Positions 6,931-14,043 of a stretch of 14,043 nt of DNA are shown piece by piece (the first letter of the stretch is position 1; each line of letters opens with the position of its first letter). The stretch comes from Endomicrobiia bacterium (GTDB lineage Bacteria; Elusimicrobiota; Endomicrobiia; Endomicrobiales; Endomicrobiaceae), in the NCBI GenBank assembly GCA_025998295.1, contig BNVT01000023.1:1-14043 (forward strand), written 5' to 3'. Under the pieces are notes generated by a model. It was not told where the DNA came from and made no database searches. It worked only from the letters and a program-made list of their open reading frames with translations. The translations under genes were made by a program, and so were the position numbers.

Positions 6931-7005
6931 GATTGTGTATGCAGTAAAAACAATATTAGAAGAAATATTGCAAAAATAAAAGATATGGGTAAAAGGTAGG
7001 TAGCA

Positions 7006-7669
7006 ATGAAACCAAAACGATATTTGAGCATATTTGCTGCATTTAGTCTTGTCTTAAGTTCGTGCGATAAAAAGAACGCTTTTCTTGTAAACAAAAGGCA
7101 TGTAACTACGTCTGAGACTAAATTAAGTGCTACTCAGCAGCGAGGAAAAGATTTGATTGCAAAGATTACAAAAAACTTGCAATTTAGGCTTGAGCGAGTA
7201 TACTCAGGCTGCCTGGGCTGCCACCTATTTATATCTGAGCAAGCATCTTACCACAACCATTCAGACTGCCGGTTGCTGCATCAACATCAAATACAATGAC
7301 GAAAAAACTGAACGCTTTATGCAAGAGGACTATTGCGGACGTAAAAGTAGTTCCAGCTCCAGTAGATCCAGTGAAAATGCTAAAATTGATGATCATTTTT
7401 GGCTGCTCCTTGATTTTGATAATCAGGGTTGTATACGTAATGCTGGTGGTTATGGCCGTAGTAGTACTTATGATTCTGCCGATACTGATTGTTGTATAGT
7501 AATAGAAGTTGCAGGCGCTCGTTTCGTTGAAGAAGAAAAGGTTCCTCCGATAACAGTAACGATATCTTATTACAACTCTTCTGTTCCTTCTTTGCGTGCT
7601 GATTTTCAAGAAACATTAACATTAAACAGCGATAGCCGCCCAGCAGACGAGGTATATACATGGCAGTAA
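7006..7669 (+). pseudogene. Predicted lipoprotein, frameshifted
   Basis: ATG 7006 has a good ribosome-binding site (AGGTAGG, 6994-7000). It encodes a lipoprotein signal peptide: a basic n-region (KPKR), a hydrophobic core and the lipobox LSSC with Cys20. Frame 1 continues to TGA 7297-7299. Frame 2, open from 7157 to TAA 7667-7669, continues with protein-like sequence (QAAWAATYLYLSK, TAGCCINIKY, a Ser-rich patch, VPPITVTISYYN, DEVYTWQ), while the tail of frame 1 becomes Cys/His-rich and implausible. One net inserted base between about 7180 and 7200 would join the halves into about 220 residues. Some stretches use C-ending codons (gcc, acc, atc) more than the neighbours do, which could mean a foreign origin. 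I do not recognise the family. It interrupts the usual rpoZ-coaBC order. Confidence 0.6.
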
Positions 7670-7728
7670 TGCAAGTTGAAAGTTGGGCCAATACGCTCAA
7701 GAAAGATTTGGCGATTTTTGTAATATAA
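7660..7728 (+). CDS. Possible 22-residue small ORF
   Basis: ATG 7660 is preceded by GAGG (7649-7652) at 7 bases and encodes MAVMQVESWANTLKKDLAIF followed by VI. It overlaps the end of the lipoprotein pseudogene in another frame and ends 19 bases before the coaC start. It may be a coupling or leader peptide, or chance. There is no homology evidence. Confidence 0.2.
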   Translation: MAVMQVESWANTLKKDLAIFVI

Positions 7729-7747
7729 AACGTATTTTAAGGAGAAT

Positions 7748-8298
7748 ATGACTTTAGAGAATAAAAATATTGTCTTGGGTGTTTGGGCGGTATTGCGGCA
7801 TATAAAAGCTGCGATATTATAAGGCGGCTTGTTAGGCTTAAAGCAAATGTCGAATGTATTTTAACGAAAGGTGGCTCTAAATTTGTAACGCCGCTTACAT
7901 TGCAGACACTATCAAAAAATAAAGTATATACAAGTATGTTTGATACTCTAGATACGTGTACGTGGTCAATAAATCACATATCTTTAGCTAAAAAAGCGGA
8001 TATGATTATTGTTGTTCCCGCGACAGCAGATATAATTGCAAGACTTGCATGCGGGAGATCTGATGATTTGCTCGCGTGTACTGTGCTTGCTTCTAAAGCT
8101 AAAGTTTTAATATGTCCAGCAATGAACTCAAATATGTTTAACCATAAAGCTACACAAACCAATATTGAAACGTTAAAAAGTTACGGCTGTAAATTTATTA
8201 TGCCGGAAAAAGGCATACTTGCCTGTGGCGACTCTGGAGATGGAAAACTTGCTAAAATTGACGTTATTGTATCTGCCGTAGAGGAAAACTGCAAGTAA
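7748..8298 (+). pseudogene. coaC: Phosphopantothenoylcysteine decarboxylase domain (CoaC half of CoaBC), 5' frameshift
   Basis: CoaC is an FMN enzyme that decarboxylates 4'-phosphopantothenoylcysteine in coenzyme A synthesis. AAGGAG (7739-7744) precedes ATG 7748, which reads MTLENKNIVLGV and then runs out of frame. The conserved GGIAAYKS stretch continues in the -1 frame from GGC 7786. Restoring one base in GTTTGGGC (for example GTT TCG GGC) gives the canonical VSGGIAAYK, so a one-base deletion is likely. Downstream, the visible hallmarks are intact, numbered from TTG 7783: His65 in NHISLAK, PAMN at 112-115 and Cys148 in LACGD. Translation could start at TTG 7783 but would lack the first beta-strand. 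The gene stops at TAA 8296-8298, overlapping the coaB start as TAATG. Possibilities are recent inactivation, a non-standard start or an assembly error. Confidence 0.8.
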
Positions 8299-8960
8299 TG
8301 CCAAAAAAAGTCACATTTCTAATTTTGTCAGGACCAACGAAAGAATACATTGATCCTGTAAGATATATAAGTAACGAATCTTCGGGCAAAATGGGTAATG
8401 CTCTTGCCCAAGCCGTTTTAAAAAAAGGATATGAAATAATTTTCATCTCAGGCCCAGCAAATATATATCCTAAAAATGTAAGATTGATAAAAGTTACAAC
8501 AGCATTAGAAATGTTTAAAGAAGTAAAATCTATCTTTAAAAAAGCCGATGTTACTATAGGTGTCGCCGCTGTCACTGATTACAGACCTTTTAAAACTTAC
8601 GATCATAAAATAAAAAAAGATACATTAACATCATCAATAGAACTTAAACAAAATCCAGACATTATTCGATATTGTGGAAAAAATAAAAAAAATCAAGTTG
8701 TTGTAGGGTTTGCGCTTGAAACTGAACATCTAGTAAATAATGCCAGAACTAAATTGAAAAATAAAAATCTTGATTTGATAGTTGCTAACGGGGCAGAATC
8801 ATTTGGAGCAGATAATACTACGGTTAAGATTATAAGCGCAGACGGTGTTTTGGAAATAAAAAATAAAAATAAAAAAATTATTGCTGGAAAAATTATCAAT
8901 GAAACAATCCGAATATTTAAAAATATTAAATCTGGCAAAAATATCTCTCAAAGAGTATAG
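8298..8960 (+). CDS. coaB: Phosphopantothenate-cysteine ligase (CoaB half of CoaBC)
   Basis: CoaB joins 4'-phosphopantothenate to cysteine, using CTP in most bacteria. The 220-residue product has SGPTKEYIDPVRYISN followed by ESSGKMG, then AAVTDYRP, the KIKK lysine motif, NPDI and VGFALET, all in order and intact. It normally forms the C-terminal domain of a fused CoaBC. Here it has its own ATG at 8298 sharing one base with the coaC stop (TAATG). GAGG at 8281-8284 is rather far upstream, so translation probably depends on ribosomes finishing coaC. Stand-alone CoaB exists in streptococci and enterococci, so separation need not abolish activity. Its last 62 bases overlap the start of the UDG gene. 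Confidence 0.92.
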   Translation: MPKKVTFLILSGPTKEYIDPVRYISNESSGKMGNALAQAVLKKGYEIIFISGPANIYPKNVRLIKVTTALEMFKEVKSIFKKADVTIGVAAVTDYRPFKTYDHKIKKDTLTSSIELKQNPDIIRYCGKNKKNQVVVGFALETEHLVNNARTKLKNKNLDLIVANGAESFGADNTTVKIISADGVLEIKNKNKKIIAGKIINETIRIFKNIKSGKNISQRV

Positions 8961-9657
8961 CAACTGGGGTGAAGACGAGATTTATAAACATATTGTTGTA
9001 GATACCAAAGCAGCAAAAAGCATTTTGCAGGCGACAAAACAAAAAACTTTTTCTACAGAAATTTTATATTCAAAAGAAGAACTTGATAAGTTGAGAGAAG
9101 AAGTTAATTCTTGTAAAAAGTGTCCTTTGGGCGAAAGCCGTTTAAACGCAGTGTTTGGAGCAGGTTCTCCAAGTGCAGATTTGATATTTGTAGGTGAAGG
9201 TCCCGGGTATGATGAAGATCATAAGGGGGAACCTTTTATAGGCAAAGCCGGACATCTTTTAACGAAAATTATTGAAGCAATAGGGCAAACAAGGGAAACT
9301 GTTTATATTGCAAATATAGTTAAATGCCATCCCATGATTGATCCGTCTAATTCTGAAAAACGCGCAAACGATAGACCACCTACTCCCGAAGAAATGAGTG
9401 TTTGCAAAAATTATCTAGATATACAACTTGAAATTATTAAACCAAAAATTATTGTAACGTTAGGCGCATCTTCCACAAAGGGGCTTTTGAATAATAAAGA
9501 ACCTATCAGCCAAATAAGAGGACTTGTAAAGGAATACAAAGGTATAAAGTTGATGCCTACATATCATCCTGCAGCACTTCTTAGGAACCCTAATTTAAAA
9601 AAATTTGTATGGGAAGATATGATGAGGGTCATGCATTTTTTGGATACAGGGGGATGA
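8899..9657 (+). CDS. Uracil-DNA glycosylase, family 4 (Fe-S type)
   Basis: Family 4 UDG removes uracil arising from cytosine deamination and carries a 4Fe-4S cluster. The four cluster cysteines are visible: Cys72 and Cys75 (CKKCPL), Cys143 (VKCHP) and Cys169 (SVCKNYL). The uracil-binding motif GEGPGYDEDHKGEPFIGKAG spans residues 99-118, and the second motif HPAALLRNP begins at His223. At 252 residues it is longer than the 200-residue core because of an N-terminal helical region of about 70 residues, a known variation. ATG 8899 is preferred to TTG 8881, although it sits inside the end of coaB and has only a weak GGA upstream. The stop codon overlaps the priA start (ATGA). Confidence 0.93.
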   Translation: MKQSEYLKILNLAKISLKEYSNWGEDEIYKHIVVDTKAAKSILQATKQKTFSTEILYSKEELDKLREEVNSCKKCPLGESRLNAVFGAGSPSADLIFVGEGPGYDEDHKGEPFIGKAGHLLTKIIEAIGQTRETVYIANIVKCHPMIDPSNSEKRANDRPPTPEEMSVCKNYLDIQLEIIKPKIIVTLGASSTKGLLNNKEPISQIRGLVKEYKGIKLMPTYHPAALLRNPNLKKFVWEDMMRVMHFLDTGG

Positions 9658-11639
9658 TAGTTTTAGAAGTATCTATTCCTGTTCCTTTAAATAAAAATTT
9701 CTACTACTTACCTCCGGAATCTATAAATCCTGAATATGTGGTTGGTAAAAGAGTTAGAGTTCAGTTTGGTAAAAGAACTTTAACCGGTTATGCGGTTTCC
9801 TCCCTAAACATTGAGGGAAACAATTCTTTAAAATTAAAACGTATTATTGAGATTATAGATAAAGATTCCCTTATAACTTGCGAAACGATGGAACTTGCGA
9901 ATTATATTTCAAAGAATTATGTATGCTCTTTGGGTGAAGCTCTTGCATCAATAATTTCTGTCTCAATGAAACCTCCTAAGAGAATTTCAAAAGTTAAAAA
10001 TACACCTACAGAGCTAGTGCAAGAAAGGCACATTCTAAATATAGATCAGAACAAAGCCGTTAATTTAATTAATAAGTCTCTTGAAAAGAATATTTATACC
10101 TCGTTTCTTCTTCATGGCGTAACTGCTTCTGGTAAAACGGAAGTGTATATAAATGCCATAGAATATGCTTTAAAACAAAATAAAACCGCCATAATGCTTA
10201 TTCCTGAAATTTCTCTTACGCCACAATTTGTATATGTTATGACAAAAAGATTTGGTTTAAAAGTAGGAGTGTGGCATAGCGGCATAAGTAATATCGAAAA
10301 ATATAAATTATTTTCAAAAGCAAAATCCATTGATATAAAGATAATGATAGGCGCGAGATCTGCCATTTTTACTCCTTTTGAAAATTTAGGACTTATAGTT
10401 ATAGACGAAGAACATGAACATACTTATAAGCAGGAACAAAAACCATCTTATGATGCTAGAGAAATAGCGAAATGGCGAGGCAATTATCATAATGCGGTTG
10501 TAGTTTTAGGCTCGGCTACACCGTCCCTTGAAAGCTATAAAGATGCTCTTGAAAATAAGATAAATTTAATAGAGTTAAACGAACGTATAGATGGGAAAGA
10601 ACTTCCAGAAGTAAAAGTTGTTTCTCTTAAGAACAGATTTTTTAAATCCAGTTTGTTACTGTCTGAAACAGTTGACGCAATATCAAAAGCTTTATCAAGA
10701 AAAGAACAGGTTATAGTATTTTTGAATCGCAGAGGATATTCTCCGGTCATTATGTGTAGAAAATGTGCAAGTGTGTATCAATGTCCGAAATGTTCAATTT
10801 CAATGGTTTTTCACAGAAATCCAGACTCGTTGAAATGTCATTATTGCGGAGAGACAAAATCTCTACCTGTAGCATGTTCTGCATGTAAAAGCAGAGAAGT
10901 AACGGTTTTTGGCACAGGAACACAAAAAGTTGAAGATGAACTTAAAAAACTTTTTAAAACCGCAAGAATTTTCAGACTTGATGGCGATACGGCATCTTTA
11001 AAAGAAAATTATGAAAAAGCTTATAACGGTATAAAAAATGGAGAATACGATATATTACTCGGGACTCAAATGATAGCAAAAGGTTTTGATTTTCCAAGAG
11101 TAAGTTTAGCGTGCGTCATAGATGCGGATACATCTTTGCATCTCCCAGGATTTAAATCGGTAGAAAAAACCTTTCAGCTTATAACTCAGGTTGCAGGGCG
11201 CAGCGGCAGGGGAGATATTAGAGGCTCCGTAATAGTGCAGACAAATCTTCCTAATCACTACGCTATAGAACACGCGAAAAATCATGATTTTGTATCTTTT
11301 TATAATGTCGAGATAGAGCAGAGAAAAAAATTGTTTTATCCACCTTACTGCGATGTCGCAAAAATTTCAATTAGGAATAAAGATGAAAAAAAAGCTGCCA
11401 AAGATTCTGAAAAATTAATTTCTTTTCTTGAAGAGTTGGTTAAAAGTTACAAATTAGGACTTAAGCTTTTAGGACCAGTTTCGGCATATATTTCAAAATT
11501 AAATAATATTTACAGAAAGCATATAATTATCAAGGGCGAAAGAGAAAATATACTAAAACTTGCAATATTTCTTGACAATTTTAAACAGTCATGGGGAACT
11601 CTTATAGGCATAGAAATCATGCCTACAGATTTGATATAA
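9654..11639 (+). CDS. priA: Primosomal protein N' (replication restart helicase PriA)
   Basis: PriA recognises stalled forks and D-loops and reloads the replicative helicase. The 661-residue product has the N-terminal 3'-end-binding region (VSIPVPLNKNFYY), Walker A GVTASGKT (residues 155-162), PEISLTPQ, GARSAIF, DEEH at 251-254 and GSATPS. Eight zinc-binding cysteines form four CxxC pairs at 368/371, 377/380, 395/398 and 408/411. C-terminal helicase motifs include GTQMIAKGFDFP and QVAGRSGRG. ATG 9654 overlaps the UDG stop codon as ATGA, a coupled start; an AGGGGG run lies immediately upstream. All catalytic motifs are intact. Upstream in-frame codons inside udg are unnecessary. Confidence 0.96.
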   Translation: MIVLEVSIPVPLNKNFYYLPPESINPEYVVGKRVRVQFGKRTLTGYAVSSLNIEGNNSLKLKRIIEIIDKDSLITCETMELANYISKNYVCSLGEALASIISVSMKPPKRISKVKNTPTELVQERHILNIDQNKAVNLINKSLEKNIYTSFLLHGVTASGKTEVYINAIEYALKQNKTAIMLIPEISLTPQFVYVMTKRFGLKVGVWHSGISNIEKYKLFSKAKSIDIKIMIGARSAIFTPFENLGLIVIDEEHEHTYKQEQKPSYDAREIAKWRGNYHNAVVVLGSATPSLESYKDALENKINLIELNERIDGKELPEVKVVSLKNRFFKSSLLLSETVDAISKALSRKEQVIVFLNRRGYSPVIMCRKCASVYQCPKCSISMVFHRNPDSLKCHYCGETKSLPVACSACKSREVTVFGTGTQKVEDELKKLFKTARIFRLDGDTASLKENYEKAYNGIKNGEYDILLGTQMIAKGFDFPRVSLACVIDADTSLHLPGFKSVEKTFQLITQVAGRSGRGDIRGSVIVQTNLPNHYAIEHAKNHDFVSFYNVEIEQRKKLFYPPYCDVAKISIRNKDEKKAAKDSEKLISFLEELVKSYKLGLKLLGPVSAYISKLNNIYRKHIIIKGERENILKLAIFLDNFKQSWGTLIGIEIMPTDLI

Positions 11640-11872
11640 ATTTTATATGCGCCTGACACTTTATAAATTGACGGTTAGCATAGTATTTTTCACCAACAGA
11701 ATCAGCTTAGACTTTCAATGGTAGTTTTATTGCCACTTTTAGACGAAATTTATTGTTCTACTTCCTCTTGTTGAAATTGGCAAATACCAGCTATTTACTG
11801 TACAACTTTTTTGAGATATAACTTACGACATTTTTTTTAAAATCATAAAATACTTTTAAATCATTTTCTCTA
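11640..11872. other. Convergent intergenic region between priA and the minus-strand cassette
   Basis: No intact gene and no GC-rich hairpin with a T-run is visible, although the region lies between convergent genes. An AT palindrome, ATATAAATTTTATAT, overlaps the priA stop. On the minus strand, 11880 down to 11791 is an open stretch of about 30 codons in a frame shifted relative to the next ORF. It reads NVSRENDLKVFYDFKKNVV and could be the frameshifted tail of that gene. Confidence 0.4.
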
Positions 11873-12163
11873 CTAACATTCAGTTGCCGTTATATCTAAA
11901 ATAATTTGGTTTCTTTGAACATCGTTTCTATTAATTTTAAAACTTCCAGTATTATGGTTTATAATTACGGTATTGTTTTCAAGTTTTACAAATAAATCTT
12001 TTTTCATATTTATATCTCTCGCGTCTACTATTAAGTTATTTTTGATGATTTTATAATCCAAAGGAAGATTAATTGTAAACATCGGAATAAAAAAAATAAA
12101 TATAAAAATTATAGCCATTATTATGATAAAGTTGTTTACGAAAAATATTCTTTTTTGAATCAT
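11873..12163 (-). CDS. Small single-pass membrane protein of the radical SAM/ABC cassette
   Basis: I do not recognise this 96-residue protein. It has one strongly hydrophobic segment (about residues 8-31, Ile/Phe-rich) followed by a polar region with beta-rich character (DYKIIKNNLIVDARDIN, LFVKLENNTVIINHN), so an N-in, C-out topology is likely. Its ATG (12163-12161) overlaps a TGA (12162-12160) in the frame that would end the ABC exporter gene after one further frameshift, giving the same ATGA junction seen upstream in the cassette. A role as an accessory membrane component for export is inference from position only. It may be truncated by a frameshift near 11880, because protein-like sequence continues in another frame. 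Confidence 0.5.
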   Translation of the reverse strand: MIQKRIFFVNNFIIIMAIIFIFIFFIPMFTINLPLDYKIIKNNLIVDARDINMKKDLFVKLENNTVIINHNTGSFKINRNDVQRNQIILDITATEC

Positions 12164-13782
12164 TTATACCCCGATAGCAATTTACAATTGAATTTTTTTA
12201 TCAAATAAATTAGAAATATTTGTTCTATGAGAGACAGCAACAATAATTTTATCTTTATAAAAATTGAGCAGATTTTTATAAATTTCCATTTCCATATTTT
12301 CATGAACAGAATTCCCAAATTCGTCCAGCAATAAAACTTCAAAATTTTTTATTAAGCATCTTGCTAAAGCTATCCTTTGCCTTTCTCCTCCCGAAACAAA
12401 TATGCCTTTATTTCCTACAACTTTTTTATCGTTCAAATTTTCAAGTTTGCATATTTTTATAATTTCTAAATATTTTTGATTTCCAGATTATTACAATCCA
12501 AATTTAATAGAATGTTCTCCTTGATAGTTGTATTAAATAAAAATGAATCCTGCGTGAAGTAGGAAATTCTATGTCTAAAATTTTTAACGTCTATGCTGTA
12601 TAAGTCTTTGTTATTAATTAGAATTTTGCCGGCCGATATATTATCAAAAAGTACTATTAAATTTAAAATTGTAGTTTTGCCAACTCCAGTATTTCCAATT
12701 AAAACGACTTTATCGTTTGAAATAATTTCTAAATCAAAATTTCTTAATATACTTTTGCCATTTTTTTCTACTAAAACGTTCTGAAAAGCTATACTGTTAA
12801 TTTTTTTAACGCTATTATCTTCAAAATCTTTCTTTTCAGACTCTCTAAGCAGTATTCTTTTAATTCTTTTCCAAGGAACATCAGAGTTTTTAGTAGAAAA
12901 ATAAAGACTCCAAAAATCACCAACAACAGAGAAAAGATGTGTTGATATACTACAAATAAAAACTGCTTGTCCTAATGTAATTATTTTCTGCTGAACTTGA
13001 TATCCCAAAAATCCAAACAAAACCCCAATAACAATATGTTGCAACGCTACGCTGAATTGTCCGGATGTATATCCCCAAAAAGCCATTCTTGTATTAATTT
13101 CAACTAAATCTTTAACTTCAGAATCAATCTTGTCTGTCTCTTTTTTATATATATCAAATAATTTTATTTCTCTAATAGAATCTATTGTATCTGATAATTT
13201 TGAAGAATATAAAGCAAATTTTTCTTGGTATTGAGATGTAAAATACCGATTCTTCTTATTAAAAAAAGATAAAAACAAAAACGGTAAAACAGCGCTTAAA
13301 GTAGGCAACAAAATGGTTAGGAGATTAAATTGTAAAAAAATCGGCAGCAAACAAACTAAAAAGAATATTGAACTTATGCTACTTGCTATTGGCCCTATAA
13401 ATAAACTATTTACAAGGTCTGTGTCATTTATTATTCTTTGAGATAAGTGCGAACCTTTATTTAGATTATATAGCATTTATATCTAGAATTTAAGAATTTT
13501 GTTAAAATGGTCCTTCTAAAATCAAATAAACCTTTATTTTCTAATAAAAATAAGTAAGCGTTTTAAATAAAACAGAAATTGAGCTGAAAATCAACACGGA
13601 AATGTATAAAATCACAAAAATCAAAATAAAATTATTGCTAATATTAACTGTATCGATAAAAATCACAAACAAAAACTCGGAAACTATATTTACAAATTTT
13701 AGAAGAAAATCAATACACAAATATTGAAAAACTTCTATCTTATAATTTCTAAAAAGACTAAATATCGTACTAATTTTTTCAT
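12160..13782 (-). pseudogene. ABC exporter (fused membrane and ATPase domains), multiply frameshifted
   Basis: The reading runs from ATG 13782 to about 12160 and would give roughly 540 residues, the normal size of a half-transporter ABC exporter. The pieces are: MKKLVRYLVFLEIIR then TAG 13737-13735; a second frame from about 13738 to 13541 with two hydrophobic segments (FLFVIFIDTV, FILIFVILYISVLIF); a third from about 13544 to 13477 (RRTILTKFLNSRYK); a fourth at 13476-12466 with the remaining membrane helices, Walker A GNTGVGKTT and the Q-loop YFTQD; a fifth from about 12475 to 12182 with the signature SGGERQRIALARC, Walker B VLLLDE and the switch His in AVSHR. A further shift would lead into LSGYK and TGA 12162-12160. 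All catalytic motifs survive, so decay looks recent. There is no C39 leader-peptidase domain. Confidence 0.87.
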
Positions 13783-14043
13783 TTTTCTTTGAGATTTCTA
13801 TAATATAATTTTAATCCTTTTTCATATTCGTATTTCCATTCATTACACCCTAGTTCTAAAAAATTTCCTATATTAGTTTCTTTTTTAAACCTTCTTACCA
13901 TATTACACCCGCCCTTACATACAGGCAACAATTTACAGTGGTAACACTCTAATTTTTCAAAATCAAAATCTTTTTTTTATCCAATCTGTATGCTTATAGG
14001 TTAAATTTATACTTCTATCTCTTATATTTCATATGGATTCAGT
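13779..14043 (-). pseudogene. Radical SAM/SPASM peptide maturase, C-terminal part, frameshifted
   Basis: The minus strand at the right edge encodes the C-terminal SPASM domain: LECYHCKLLPVCKGGCNMV, then LGCNEWKYEYEKGLKLYY. This gives the cysteine pattern C-x2-C-x5-C-x3-C and a later Cys, which ligates auxiliary Fe-S clusters in enzymes that modify ribosomally made peptides. The frame ends at TGA 13781-13779, overlapping the ABC exporter ATG as ATGA. Upstream, a run of eight A (13971-13978 on this strand) puts the preceding HTDWIKK out of frame; seven would restore it. Another frame change near 14022 follows NPYE. The radical SAM core with CxxxCxxC lies outside the window, so the broader class rests on the SPASM cysteines and the neighbour. 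Confidence 0.75.

Noticed and set aside
6951..6970. Terminator-like inverted repeat after rpoZ
   Set aside because: The stem is AT-only and is followed by A-rich rather than T-rich sequence.

Overview
The window looks like chromosomal DNA of an AT-rich bacterium with a shrinking genome. It is most consistent with a termite-gut protist endosymbiont of the Elusimicrobiota, such as Candidatus Endomicrobium. That assignment is inference from the low GC of the coding regions, an intact housekeeping block and many frameshifted genes. No database search was run.

Layout. (1) 1-803 is the 3' part of a purine-rich gene for an Ala/Glu/Arg/Gln-rich coiled-coil protein, with internal tandem repeats and one apparent single-base deletion. 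(2) 804-1711 has no intact gene. It holds the decayed 3' end of an IS5-type transposase (1367-1514) and a degenerate copy of a widespread dispersed intergenic repeat (about 1603-1641). (3) 1712-11639 is a plus-strand block: a membrane-anchored three-PASTA protein, miaA, murJ, rdgB, tRNA-Pro(UGG), gmk, rpoZ, a broken lipoprotein gene, coaBC split into two reading frames, a family 4 uracil-DNA glycosylase gene and priA. (4) 11640-14043 holds a convergent minus-strand cassette: the end of a radical SAM/SPASM gene, an ABC exporter gene with at least four frameshifts, and a 96-codon membrane protein. They are joined by ATGA overlaps, directly for the first pair and through a shifted frame for the second.

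How the genes work together. The core block covers cell-wall building (lipid II flipping by MurJ; muropeptide sensing possibly by the PASTA protein), nucleotide supply and quality control (Gmk, RdgB, UDG), transcription (omega), tRNA maturation (MiaA, tRNA-Pro), coenzyme A synthesis (CoaB/CoaC) and replication restart (PriA). The gmk-rpoZ-coaBC-priA order is a common bacterial arrangement.

The most unusual item is the right-hand cassette. A SPASM-type radical SAM enzyme translationally coupled to an ABC exporter is the arrangement of a peptide-modification and export (RiPP-like) system, here apparently inactivated. The second is coaBC: the normally fused enzyme is two ORFs overlapping as TAATG, and the decarboxylase half carries a frameshift near its start although its visible catalytic residues are intact.
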